64,000 nucleotides of DNA from Aradus depressus. Taxonomy: Eukaryota > Arthropoda > Insecta > Hemiptera > Aradidae. This document shows positions 11,301 through 25,600 of this stretch, piece by piece. The notes beneath the pieces were generated by a model. It saw only the letters and a program-made list of their open reading frames with translations, did no database searches and was not told where the DNA came from. The stretch lies in assembly GCA_963662175.1 (NCBI GenBank), contig OY759216.1:37837087-37901086 (forward strand). Direction: 5' to 3'. The translations under genes were made by a program, and so were the position numbers. The stretch's first letter is position 1. Every line of letters starts with the position of its first letter.

Positions 11301-14300
11301 TCTAATAACCCTAGAATTGCCCTACATACAGATATAGACTTGTTTTTCTCCCTTAGTTTAACTTCGCTTCGGTTATTAGCGACAGGTTGGCCACCCTTTT
11401 CTAAACATCCATGGATATGTGATAAGAATATAATACATTTACATTTTGTAGACTTCGGGATTCGAACCCTGGTCCCCCGTTTCTCTGGAATCAAGAAATG
11501 TTACCCACTCTCCCACTTTGCCATCGGAAACAAAACTAGGGACTTGGTTGAATAGCTGTCCCTGATTATGGATGTGCCTGAAGCGGTGCCTGGTAGTCAG
11601 GGAGAGAAGCTGACAGTAATTACGATACAGGCTAAGGAAGGCAGCTCATCACTTAGCGACTAAAGTTGCCAGGATCCCTTTATCCCTTCTCTTTGTTATC
11701 ATACCATCCACACTCCTCATTATCCTCCCTTCCTTATCTGGAACGAGAGTCGAAAACTGAACTAGACAACTTGTCACACAAACTATACACTTCCAGGGTA
11801 CATCAAAGTGTGTATATTGATGTCAGGATTTTGTTCAAATTTGGGATACGTCAGTGAATCACCTGCAATGTACATCCCCAGCGGTTTTATTTTTAATGTT
11901 TTCCATATTTTAAAACGAAGAAGTTTTACACCTAGGGATCTAAGCATCCAGTGCTCTTAGCCCTTCCCTGGATGCCCTGGGTTTCCCTCTTATTTTGTTA
12001 CCTGTATTTTTATACTACCTAAACCAAGTCCTTCATGAAGTACTCAGTCTCCCAGTTTCTTTAATGAACCTGAGAATGCTCCCGTGGTCCAATCTTTATT
12101 TTAAGACATAACTGTACATGAAGGATAGGGAAAACCCCGTGGGGGCTGAAGGAAGGGTATCGTTTGGATTGTAAACTGGTTGAACTTCCATTTAGTATTT
12201 GTTAAGTTGTGGGTGAAGTTGGTAACAGTACCGAAAGTACTCCCATATACTTTGTGAAAGGGACAATATTTTTAAAAAACACTCGCTTGATTCACTCCAA
12301 ACCGAGAATTAATCGAATAATTGTTGGCTGAAACGAAAAGGTTGCTCTTTGAATGGAAAAAGGCGAAGTGCTGGTGTTAAAGTAGCCGTCGACAAGTCTC
12401 TAATGGCGGCCGGAGCCTTCCATTGTCTTCAGGAAATATATCGTGTCCTGGCCACTCTAGCCAACTACAATACCTTCGCTCCTGCCCCCTCTAAATCTTC
12501 CGATTCCTTCTGACTCCAGCTCTTTGTTATTTTCATCGAAGAAGACCGTAAACGAATGTTTTACTCTGTTTTTCCCTCTTCCAGTGTATTACTGGAAACT
12601 ACTGTTCTGAAGAGTTTGAAAGGCATATATGCGATATGCTAGCCGTATAACCGCTTAAAGTTCAATTATTTAACTATAATTTCACAAATTTGTACCCGGC
12701 CCCAATAGGGATCATGAAGATGCATTGAAAAACAGTTGTGGAGGATTTGGGCATTAAAGAAAGGAAAATCATCTTGGCTTGAGCAACTAGGTTGTTGATA
12801 AGAGGACAGGACAACAAAAGAAGAACAACGCTTCTTGACCAACCCCGAAAGACATTGAGGAAAGTGATCAGGAATCTAACAGAACACCCCTCAGTAAGGA
12901 AACACCTCTTTATAATGGATCTTGTTCCGGATGCATTCGGCAGAATATATGAAGTTGTGGAAGAAACCACGCTACACGTTCTGGGCAAATCCCATGAATA
13001 ATCTTCGATTAAGGTTTTCCTCAACTCAGATGAGTTTGCTTCGACAGGATCCTGCGCTTGGTTAAATAGGTAGGATAATATCTCATAGAAATAAAAGACG
13101 TCTTCCCATTGTTTTTTTTTTCAATCAGAAACGCTTTTGAAGCAACTGCGTCATCATCAGTGGCACGTCGCACCCGTACCGTGTGGAGTCTAATGACACT
13201 GTACGGGTGGGATGTGCCGCTAATGATGACACAGATGAGTTGAAAACCGGTTCTAGTTGAAAAAAAACAACAGTGGGAAGACAATGACATCTAATTCTAT
13301 GAGAAAGCTCTTCCTATAACATCCCAACTATCAGATATGAGGTAAGAAAGTGAAATACTGGCGAGGGGCTGTTATATGAGCCTTCAGGCTTTGGATAACA
13401 TGGATACGAAACCCACCCCTGCCATCAATCAATCTTTTGAGAAAAGAGGACTTAACGAGTTTATTATCTGTTGCTGTGGTCGGCTAGGAGCGACCACCAA
13501 CGTGCCTGCAGTTGTCCCCGACGCAGGGTCATTGTGCTTTCTTCTTTCTCCACCAGGAGGCGACAAATCGTCTGAACCCTGAGTAGCCAGTTTCTATCAC
13601 ATTTCTGTCCCGCGAAACAACTCCACTCTAGACTCTTCGTACCGCGGATATTCGAGGACCACATGTTCTGCGGCAATCAATCAATCTGTGTAACCACTTA
13701 CAAACATAATGTTCAATTATTTAATTTTTCGGGCATATTCAGCAGAAAAGGTTCTACTTGCTTACTAGCCTGACGATCGCCTACCTGTTGAAGCCCAAAA
13801 ATGAAAAAACATACATAAATGGAGCATCTTCCATTCGTATATGTTTCAGAACTACCTGAATGCCATATTCCCCTGTATTAAGGCTGGCTATGAATAAAGA
13901 TGGTACTGATTATCCATTTTGGATTCACAAAGAAGCGGAACTGAGCTGGGTCAGGGTATATTTGAGTAGCGGCTATTGTCCCCTTCTAGCTTGGAGAGAG
14001 ACCCTCTAGGTACACTCCTCCCACTTAATAATACATCTGAGCCACTTCAGTTTCTGCTTTAATGTAAACTCCCACTCTGCTTACCATTGTTATATAAATA
14101 CACTTTTCGGCTATTTAACACATTATATTGTGCCCTATAATGTTGTACAGGAATGCCCAGACCGAAACTCTGGCGTTATAAACTCCACATTTGCGTCAAA
14201 ATTATCTTTTAAGTAGTGTACAAAAGAGAAAATCCAATCCCTCGAAAAATTGTATTCTAAGCGAGCTTATATTTAGAGTAGAAGGGCGAATGACTTATGG

Positions 14301-17300
14301 ATAATAAAGCCCCCCGTCTTGCCTTCGCTACGCATGAGAGTTAAAAATTACCGAATGATCTTCGCCTATCCTGGTGTTACAAGTTTGCCAAACTTTTCGC
14401 CTCTAACGTTCAGGAAATGTCCGATGTTGGATAGTGTTATCATGGTCACCTTTAGACAATGTCCACTGTCACTTGTATCCAGATTGACAACGCTATTTAC
14501 GTGAGAGTCATTCTGTCCGACATGTTTAAATGGTTATTGTGACTCATGCCCGGGCTTTAACTGCTAGGTCTTATCGTCTACTACCAACCAGTGTCGCTAA
14601 GTTGGACACGAGTCCGACTCTACAGTGGGAGTCCTAAATGTTGCTTACCCAGGTTTAGTTATTTAAGTTGGGGGTCTTTAACGAGTACCTTACATCGCAC
14701 AGACAAAACCATCGCTTTACCTCTCACCCGAAGGACAGCGTTCTTTAGTCTCGGCCGGGTTTCGAACTCCCGATCTTAAGCTCAGTAGGCTAGCACACTA
14801 CCTCTGAGCTACCGACCAACTTCATCGGTCTCAGTGAATCGTTCTTACTTATGAAAGTTCCTCAATAAACTAACGAGAGATTTTCGTTATTCATTTGAGG
14901 CAGCTTAGCAACTTAGAGAAATTTAACGTACCTCCAAGAAGCTTCTGCATTCTCTTATTCCCGGAATATTGAGTTGATGTGAATACTTTGCTCAAAATCC
15001 AGACGATATAGAGAGAACGCGCATGCTGGTCGAATCGAAGCACTCGGCTTTAAATGTTTTCTCATTATGTAGTGTGTATATAGAGTGAGTGAACCTCGCT
15101 ATCCCCACCCCTTTGAGCTGACAGTAGTCCTTTGAACTCTATCCTGAACGGGTGGCGTAAGCAAGTTTTTTATTTTGTTACTCTATACCAGGGTAAGATA
15201 GAAAAGATGGAAAGATAACCAGTAAAATCAGCATCAGGGCTTTAAGATTTTACTGGTTATCTTTCCATATTTGTATTTGTTATGTATTCATAGATGTACC
15301 GCTGATGATGACGCTGTTACGTTGGACACCGGTTCTGATCGCAAATAAAACAGTGGGAAGATGACATCATCTGTTTCTATGAGTTTTCTCATTTGTTTAA
15401 GTTTTCACACATTAAAATGATTAAATTATTAATATTAAAAAATTAATTATATTTATTCTTCTATAAAAAGCACATTTCATTTAAAACAAATGAGTAAAAA
15501 AAAAAACACGACCATCAGCTGTTTTAGTGTGTGGAGAGTAGTGTCGAGGTTTGAGCAATGGGGACGGTCTGAGTGAAGATGGAAAGTGTTGTTTAGGCTT
15601 AAGTTGTAATGAACTAAATAGAAGTGAATTGACGGTGAAATTGATCCGCAAAGAAGGTGCTGTTGTTTGTTTATATGTACAGGATATATTCCCAGAAATA
15701 TATAACTTAAATTTAAAGAATGGCCAAAAAATATAAAACAGAAAAAAGATTGAAATAGTGTTAAGAATTTAGTTTTTAAGAGTTTTTCTTTTGATTTTTG
15801 TTTGTTTCAATGTTTAGTTTTTTTATTTTATAATATAGATGATTTAAAAATAATAAACCCAAACTATTTGTTCTCGTAAATTCTATTCTATTTATTTTCC
15901 CTGTTGGCCCAGTAAGACAATTTGAAAACCTTTGGATTAGATTTAAATATTTTTGCAAAATGGCATCTCTTCAGAAATCCAAATGAAAAGTTTGTTAATA
16001 AAAATCAAAAAAAAAAAAATCACGTGCACTTTCTTCAAAATTACGGTTTTGAACTTCTGATATTTTTTTAGGGCCCTTTTCGGGAATTACTGTAGAAATC
16101 AAATTAAATAGAAGACCAGTCATAAAATTTCTACAGGAGATGTGGTAATTTATTGTTTATTTAATTATTATTATTTCATTATTATTAATTTTACTTATAT
16201 TTTTTGATTTAATTAAATTTTACATTAACAATTTATTTTTACCACACACCATCAATAGGTGTCGTTCTTATAGAGTTCTGGAAACATATATAAAATTTCA
16301 TGTCGTATTCATCTATCGGGGGTTATCGTATTCAAAGATAAATACACACATAGGGGTACAGCAATTTTATTTTTCATTTTTGAAATCAGGGGGTCGGAAA
16401 ATATAAAATTTCGTTTAAAACGGAAATGTTTGGGAATTTTTGGTATGTACGTAAATAAATTTGAAGGACCCTTCTAATCATGAGCCATTTAATAGTGGAA
16501 TGTTTCATGAAAATATGGTGGTGGTTTTCGTAGGTCTTATAGACGAGGTGAACGATCATAAGCTAATTTCAGTTAAAAAGATGGTAAAAAGATATATTTT
16601 TGGAGCATTCAGGAAGCCGTTTAGCAAACATACAAGATAATTGTCCTTTAAAAGAGCTGTTAATGCTTTGAATAGCTGTGTATCAAACAAGAATTATAAT
16701 TAATATTTGATCCCACCAATGATGATAGTTGCCCTACTGTTTTATAATTTCCATTTTAATGTGTTTTCCATAATTCTATGAATCCCCCCACGGTGATGTC
16801 ACGATGTACTAATGCAATGTTGTAATAATGTCATTTCATTTGGATGTGATAGTGCTAGCTCACATTGGTTTACTAAAATACCTTACTATATGCTGTTTAG
16901 GATAGATACCCGCTTCTCCAATTACTGTTAACCGTTGAAGTTTTGGGCATTTTTAACTACTTAATAACTCACAATCAGAATGAAACTAAAAGTATTGAAT
17001 TAATAATCAAACATATTATTTTAACGCATAAACCGTGTACAAACACCAGCACACAACAGCTGATGCATCGACACCGACCTAAACTCGTAGTTGACTTGTA
17101 AGCTTGTGCCACTCACCCCCCTCTCCTTAGTGTTTCATGTTTGATTTTTTATGTCGAGGTCATTCCGATTCACTAGTCTCGCTAAACAAGTTTCACTTCG
17201 AAAATACATATTTCCAAAAGGAGCTTATACTTTCAGGAGCTAGAAACATATAACCCAGACAGATATATGTTAAAAAATACCGGTTCCTCTAATAACAGGG

Positions 17301-19577
17301 CGTCCATAATAAACAGAACGAACTACAAATTTCTCTCTGAGGTAGACATGTTAGCTCCCCAGCGTCTTGTCGTTTTTACACTTTCGACAAGCTGCAGAGA
17401 CCTTACTTGGCGCTTATTTGGTCCATAATTATAGTAGTTCCGTTGAAGCGACGTCAGTAACAGTTCCAAGGGTGTGTCAGTCTGTCATCCTGTGAGATGG
17501 AGATCCAGCTGTTATAAAGATCCCTGCTATCTGTCAGATATCAACCTCAGGATTAGTGTCACTTACCAACGTTTCCCTCCAATGAAAACTAGGCCACGGC
17601 TTCTGCTTCCATTCACAATCCTTGTCGTTTCCTTTTCGGATTTGTTTGAATTTAATATAATAACCCTTAAGACTTATCTGCTAAGAATATTTAATGAGTT
17701 TTAGATGGAATAAAAATTAATAAATAGAATCTATAAAACCCACTTAGCTGTCTCTATATCAGAAAATGTGGCTCAGTATGAAATATATAATAATAATAAT
17801 TTTATTGCCAAAGAAATTCCACAAAACGTCAAATTTTCCATTTTTACTTAAATTTAAAATTAATAAAATCATCTGAGTATATTATAAAAACGCTCTTTTT
17901 TTTAAAGTTCCTTTATATTTTTATTAAAGTCTTTATCACTCAAATGTCTTACTTCCTGTGACAAGCAGTTGAACAGATTGAGTCCCAGAAGGGTAGCTTA
18001 TGAACTATGGCCGTATTTCTGTATCTCAGCTTAGTCAAACCTCCGTGCAAACGGGATTCATTATGTTATTGCAGCAGGCCGATTTATTCAATAACAGCGA
18101 ATTGGCAAATTNNNNNNNNNNNNNNNNNNNNNNNNNNNNNNNNNNNNNNNNNNNNNNNNNNNNNNNNNNNNNNNNNNNNNNNNNNNNNNNNNNNNNNNNN
18201 NNNNNNNNNNNNNNNNNNNNNNNNNNNNNNNNNNNNNNNNNNNNNNNNNNNNNNNNNNNNNNNNNNNNNNNNNNNNNNNNNNNNNNNNNNNNNNNNNNNN
18301 NNNNNNNNNNNGGTCATAAATATAAGCAGTGTCTTGTAAATTGTACTTAGGCCCTCGTTGTAAAGTGGTTTCACTCTTCGTCCGATTTCGGCCTGATCAC
18401 ATCTAGGTTATCACATGTGACATCTTCATTTCAAATTTCACGTATTCGCACGATAACAGTACTTTCTTTTAGTATAGATATAAGAAAATAAATGAAAATG
18501 AATAAATAAATTATGAAAAATAAATTAGTATTAAAAAAATAATAGAGTAAAATACAGTTTTTATTTATAATTTAAATAATGATAGATACTTAGGACTCGT
18601 ATCTTGACAGACGACTGACATGGAGTAAACATGTTTCGCAGACTCGACAGAAAATGAAACGGCGATTTTGACTATTCAAAAGACTACTAGACAAGCGATC
18701 TCTACTTCGCTTTAACCACAAACTGGGTGTCTACAAGACCGTTATCAGACCCGTCTGGACATATGGCGTTAAGCTCTGGGGTTCAGCTAAGCCCTCACAC
18801 ACCAAAAGAATTCAAGCCATTCAAAATAAAATCCTCCGAACAATCACACAATGCCCTTACTACGTATCAAACATAACATTACATCATGACCTGAACATAC
18901 CATTCTTTCACGAAGTTAGACAACAATTATACACAAATTTGCACAACAAGTTCACGACACATCCAAACACACTGGTGGAAGCCATGTCGGTCCGGTCCTT
19001 GCCGGGTGGGCCTCCTCGGCGACTGAATCATCGTTGGCCGCGTGACATCCTGCCTGAGGAGGACCCCTGAGGAGGCGGTGGTGTTGTCCAGCCGTCTCAT
19101 CAAGAGACTCAAGTGGTGTTTCTGTTTTTCTTTTCTCATATTTCCTAGTTGTGATGTAGTTCATAGTTGGAAATAAACTAATAAAGGTGAAAAAAAAATA
19201 ATAATGATAAATAGTTTATGTCATTTTCTCGGCGATATTTCTGGACGTTCATACGTCCTTTTCTCGGGTACGAAATATAGAAATGGACAGTTATTAGGAT
19301 TTTTGAGTTGAGACTCTCCTCCACTCCTTTCCTTTCGACCGAATTCGCTAAAAATTAATAGGTATTGTCCTTATGGGGTTTTTAGTATAAATATGAACTT
19401 TGATGTCGATACAATTATTATACCGGCAGTCATTAGAGTTTTGGTGTTTAGCCTCCCCAAATCCCGCCCTTGCCTTTGACTAATTTCTCTGAAAATCAAT
19501 AGGTATCGTCCTTTTGGGTTTCTGGATATCCATATAAAATTTCATGGCAATACATTCATTCTATCGGGAATTATGTT

Positions 19578-19608
<31 letters not shown>

Positions 19609-22600
19609 AGTCGATTAGTTTAGGAGGGTGTGCGAAAACTTAATTGATTAACTCGTACTGGGGAATTACCGACGACTTTTTTTCAATGCAATATTTTAAT
19701 TTGAACTCGGAAAAATTATTTACTTTTTCAATATACTCCAGTCAACTTTTTGACCTTTGAATATATATTATACTTATCTTCATAAATATGCTTATTACCA
19801 TAAATTTCCTAGAAAAATACTAGGAAAGGCCGAAGAGAAAGCATATTATAAGTTTTGACAGAGGAACGCAAATTCTTATCACGTTTTATAAATTTAAATT
19901 TAACCTGTTCCTAACCCAAAAGCGTCAAAATTCTTAAGTTGGTAAGTTTTAATTACTTAAGGTTAGTAGGCAGGTATGGAGAGGAAGGTGTGCCTCTAAT
20001 TCAGGCCTTAAGATTAAACACAAGACCCCGGAAACCTCATAGATTATGCAAACTGGCAAAGCTCACCCGCTCACCCCTCTGAATTTTAACAAAGAGTTTA
20101 ACAAATATTGGATTAGCATCTATTATAATGAAACAGGAATGATCTAAAATAGTTTTATCTTCTTTCAAAAGTTTTTACTTTCTTACATCTATAGTATAAG
20201 TATGTATTGTAATCGAGCGAAAATTCTAGTTCGAGTTTACGCTTCAAGGTCCTCTGAATAAGTTTTGACTATTTTTGCGATGATGTCAGTGCGTGTGTGT
20301 GTCAGTCAACTCCCGATAGTATGATTGTATCGATACGTTACCCCATAAGGACGACACTAATTAATTTTCGGCGGAATTAACTGAAGGGGGATCAGAGAGG
20401 GTTCTACATTAAATATTGCATTTAAATTCAAAACCCCTACCACCTATGAATTTTCCGCGAAATTGACCGAAGGGAAGAGAGATCAGTGGAGGGGGGCTCG
20501 ACTCAAAATCCCCAATAACTGCCGATATAATGAGAGTATCAACACAAAATTTAATAAGAGGATTTAAAAGCCCAACTATAGTCAACTATTGATTTTTAGC
20601 GCACTATCGATGGGTTTTAGTGGAAGATCGAAAAATTAATTAATTCATCCTGGGGAAGTACAATGCCGGTGATTGCAGTGGAAAATGTTCTAACAATGAT
20701 ATTGAAAAAAAAATGAAAATTTTCTAACAATGATATTGAAAAAAAAATGAAAATTTTCTAACAATGATATTGAAAAAAAAAATGAAAATTTTCTAACAAT
20801 GATATTGAAAAAAAAATTGAAAACTTTATTATTATGCCTTCAGGGAAAATTGGGCAAAAGACAACTTCCACTTACAAAATTGAAATGTCGGATTTTCTCT
20901 TTACGCTAATGATATGATATCTATATTTGAAAATATCATCTAATTTAGTTGTATATTTTATTGTTTTGTTTTAGGGGTTCTTCAGGAGAAGCATCCAGAA
21001 GCAGATCGAGTACCGGTGTCTGAGGGACGGGAAGTGTCTCGTGATCAGACTGAACCGGAACCGATGTCAATACTGCCGCTTCAAGAAATGTCTCGCGGTC
21101 GGCATGTCCAGGGACTGTAAGTTCCCTTTTCTATCCATCTGAATACTAAAGTCTCTTTTTAAGTAGGAACTTGACAGTTGAGGGGTGAGATTCACCTATC
21201 CAGTTCAGTCGGTGTTGAATATACCAAAAAAACTGATGTTGAAACAATGAATCTTATTCCCTTTTGGCAATTCGAGATAAAGCTAGTTACATGATAAAAT
21301 TAAGCATTTTTTTTTCCAGTTTTTCGTACATATCTCATTATCTATTAATCATGCAAAAAAATTTTTACATATCAAAATCGAAGAACATAAAATTCTCTAT
21401 GAAAACGGTTCTACTTATGTTTTAGAGAAAGCAACCATTTTGAAGAAAATACAGCATGAAAATAATACTCCGAACGCGCTCCACTAACATGCCCCAAAAT
21501 TCGGTATTTCCTGTTTTTTGTCATTTTCTCTTAAACGACTATAGGAGAAGATAGAATATTCTGTCGATTTAGGACTCTTTTTAATTTTCTACGAAATATG
21601 AGCGACGTAGGAGTTTTGAAAAAAACTGCTGCTCACCTGGTTTTCTTAATTTTTACAAAAACATCGACATTCTCGCTAAACTTAATATACAAAATTAAAG
21701 AGCATACAATTTCCTAAAGGTGAAAGTTGTTGGTCTCTCCTAATTCAAGATGTCGAGAACTATTTAAAGGTGAAGGGTGTTTATTTCTACCTGAAAAAAC
21801 TCTGGATGTATTTATGTTTTAACTTTCTCAACTGAATTTTAGAAAAAATAATAGAAAATAAATAGTGGAATTGTTTATCTCTTCAATAGAGCGTCAATGT
21901 GTAAAGATCTTTCATTATGTATTAATCTATTATTTACAACTGTTTTATTTTTACTCAGCGGTGAGGTACGGACGAGTGCCGAAACGGTCGAGGGAGCGGA
22001 GTACTGGAGAGGAACGAGTATCAACAAGCGACTCTTCAGCAACACCCCCAGACCCAGAGACCTGTCCTATCTACGAACTGATTCTGTCTGTAGCCCAGGC
22101 ACACACCTCCAACTGCGACTACACTGAGGAGGCCACTCGACAGATCGTTCGAAAACCTTTACAGTCACCTGTAAGTATTCAGCATGTTTCTACAGTCAAG
22201 AAGACTATTGAGGGTGCAGGGGGGAGGAGCAAGTCTTGGACCAGAGTCTCTTCAGCAACATCAGAGACATGTCCTACCTATAAACTGCATATGCGTAAAT
22301 AATACTGCATCCTGCATTAGGTTTTGCTTTAAACATCAAAATAAGGCTTTTGTATCAACTTGTTTTTTTTTAATAATTTTCTATACTTACAATTGAGTGC
22401 AAAGTTCGAAAAAAATACGAAAATACCCGTTTTTTCCAGACGCTTGCATAATGTGTGAGAAAATTCTTAGTTTGAAATAATAATCTTCAAATTCAAGGTA
22501 GGATGAACGTCCTTGAAACTATTCTAAGTTAAAAATATATTAAATATTTTGTTGATGTTTATCATAATAAAACATAATATTGATTGATCATGAACTTAAA

Positions 22601-25600
22601 ACTTAAATTAACTGTGTTTGTGGGTAATCAAATGGTTTATGTAGTGTTATGTACAATGAATTATGTAAATTTAAAATATTTACATAGGAGAGTGGGTAAA
22701 TTGTTAGATAACCTCAACCAAGATAACCTCTGCAACCTCACTTTAAGGCTTGGTCCCCTGGTCCCAAGGGGCTTTAGGCTGTGTCGACTGACATGGGAGT
22801 GCCATCCAATGGGACATCTCATCCAGAGAGTACCTTCCAAATCCCTTTCCTCTTACCAATCCCATTTACACCAGCCAATATCCCTACACCACCCTAGGAT
22901 GAGGCTCAAGACAACAGCTAAGAAGGACTACATTCTAGGAGTTTTCTGACTAACAAGTTGCAGTATGCTTATAATAGTGTATTGCTGTGGAATTTGTCAT
23001 TACAGTTCACCTAACGAACTGTTCCCCAAATCCCTTTTGTATAACGCTTGACTCAAACGTAACAGGACAACTGTATGCACGAGTCTGGCCATACTTCGGA
23101 TAAGAGTCAACTAAAATGGTCAATCAATCAGTCAAGAGCCTTGGCCTCCTCCAAAATGGTACTACTGACAAAATAAAAAATATTAAATTGGCTTGGCCTT
23201 ATAAACATTTGAGCTCAAACTCCAAGTGTCTAGCTGTAAAGAGGCCTAGATACCTACACAGGCTCTGATGAAACCTGAAGATCTTGGAAACGGCATATCC
23301 GATAGCCATCAAACATGGCTAAGAACCATCTCACAAATACCACCTTTTGAAACTAAAAAACCGCTTTGAAATCGGTTCAGCCGTCTTGGAGCTACGATAC
23401 CATAGACAGACAGACACACATACAAAGGCTTCAAACTTATAGCACCCCTCCTTTTGCGTCGGGGGTTAAAAATATAAACTCTTGGCTGATTGAAGAGGAC
23501 AAATATTATTTGATAGCATATTTTGTAATATTTAATTCAATTAATTTTAGAACATTTGACATCTCTTCAATCTTCTTCTTCGATAAGAAGTCCCGTCACA
23601 TAGTATTCATCCTTCCATGAAAATATATTTGGCCTCGCGTAGCAATACTTAACAAACTCTCGAGTACCGAAAGTAACCCCCATATATTATATGGATATCA
23701 TGAAATAGACAATATTTTTAAAAAACATACTTTTTTCATTAAGCGTTTCACAATATCTCCTTGATTCAGTATTGTTATTTTTGTTTTGGTAGCCCTCACC
23801 GACGAACTGTGGTCCAGAAGTGGCTTCTTCCACAGCAGAGAGCCTTGAATCCCAGAGGATATGGCTGTGGCAGCAATTTGCCATCCATATCACACCCAGT
23901 GTTCAGAGGGTAGTCGAATTTGCCAAAAGGGTACCTGGTAAGTTTAATTTATTCTATTTGATTTACTGACAGTATTGATTGAATAAATGCACGTAGGATA
24001 AATGCACTGTCGCTCAGGTGCACTTAGTGAAGTGTCTACTTCCACCTCTTCCATGAAGGGCAGGATATTTTTGAAATTATTGCTTTACGAAATATATATA
24101 TATTAGGGTGGTCCTTAAACATACATTTTTTTTTTTGTAAGGCTGAATTTCAGTTTTTTGAGATCAAAAAACAAGAAAAACATGTTTTTCTTGTTTTTTT
24201 TTTCTCAAAAACCGAAATTCAGCCTTACAAAAAAAAATGTATGTTTAAGGACCACCCTAATATATATGAGGAGTTTGGAGCCAGAGCGGACCAACCCACA
24301 ATTTTTCGGAAAATGAGTTATTCATCCTGATGTTGGCATAGGTTCCCTTTTTTCAAAACCAGTGTGGATCACTTAGTTTCTTCACTTCAGTGATAGATAG
24401 CAGCACTTTAAGTTTAGTCCACAAGTATTTTGTCCATATATTTTCAAAGTCACAATGGATCATACGGCCTTCAAAAACTTTATAGAACACAAAAAGGGAT
24501 CACTCATCCAATACTATTCTAAAATTTCAAATATAAATAAATATTTGGGGCCCATTTATGGAGATAAACAAAATTTCAATTGTCATTTTCTTCCTGTTCA
24601 GTTTCAACCAGTTGGTCCGCTCTGGCTCCAAACTCCTCATATGGTATAGCGTCTATAAACACGATAACTCCCAATAAAATTAATGTATCGATACAATTTT
24701 TTATATGTGTATCCAAAATTCCACAAAGATGTCACCTATTGATTCTTATTCAAATCGGCCAAAGGGAAGGGGGGGGATTAGAGAGGCTTTAACACAATAA
24801 CCTCTATAACTGCCAAAGTAACAAATGGACCGAAACGAAATTTTATATATAAATACAAAACCCCATACATATCAAATTTCCAAGAGGTTGTGGATCAGAT
24901 AGGGATGTTTTCTCATACTTTGGTCTCTTTTTGGTTAAGATCAGCAGATTACTACAAATGGTCTGATTTCAGGTTTCTGCGAGTTAAGCCAAGACGACCA
25001 ACTGATCCTAATAAAGATCGGTTTCTTCGAACTGTGGCTGTCTCACGTCTCCAGACTCACCACCGACACCGCCTTTACCTTCGCTGATGGCACCTTCGTC
25101 ACTCGGCAGCAGATGGAGCTAATGTACGATGTAAGTATACTAAGTATCTTTAGAGAAGTAATTTATACCACAGTTCTATTGTGAAGTTTTTAAGGCAAAA
25201 TTACCTCTTGGATGAAGTCAAATTTAATTCCAACTGGATAATGTTTTCTATTGATTTGGTAAACTGATAATTGCGTTTGACATTTAAACTCAGCAAGATT
25301 AAGAATCAAAAAAATATTTGTAAGAGAAAATTAACGAAGTTGCACACATATAAGTAGGAAAATTCAAAAATAGGCTGCTCTATGCACATTTTATAATAAC
25401 TATTTGATAGAAAATAAAGTTTGCTGTACATAGAGACACTGATGCAATCAATTTCCACTGAACCTGTGCAATCTGCTTTATTATTAGGAAATGTAAAAGT
25501 CATGGCTAGATAGCAGCTCTGATTTATGTAATATTTATACCAGCACTTTGATGATAAATATTTAGCTAGTGTTTGTTGGAGATGGAATAACTTCAATATC

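Larger units (their letters stand above)
5391..20974 (+). other. E78 intron between the two zinc-finger exons (15.6 kb)
   Basis: GT at 5391 and AG at 20973-20974 bound this intron. It contains LINE fragments, SINE heads, Penelope-like debris, a 200 N gap and tandem repeats listed separately. Stretches with nothing recognisable are 5880-6460, 7215-8370, 9850-10500, 10700-11450, 12100-12780, 13700-14530, 15400-16270 and 16440-18110. I found no convincing alternative first exon. Isoforms lacking finger 1 start inside this intron in the related gene E75, so one could be hidden here. Confidence 0.8.

Noticed and set aside
15551..15736. Open frame in the E78 intron considered as an alternative first exon
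   Set aside because: Its start is TTG, not ATG, it ends in a stop before any good donor, and it has no similarity to receptor N-termini that I can see.
18000..18374. Three open frames crossing the N run
   Set aside because: They are open only because N is not read as a stop.
20681..20826. Regular repeats considered as a CRISPR-like array
   Set aside because: Units are directly adjacent with no unique spacers, in a eukaryotic intron. It is a minisatellite.
22200..22290. Second copy of hinge-like coding sequence just after the third E78 exon ([19 protein letters not shown]...)
   Set aside because: It echoes the exon's [14 protein letters not shown] stretch but lacks an acceptor and ends in a stop. 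It is probably a small local duplication rather than an alternative exon, though mutually exclusive splicing was considered.
21865..22302. 145-codon continuous frame over the third E78 exon
   Set aside because: Only 21959-22170 is exon. The flanks are intron read in the same frame by chance, as the consensus splice sites show.
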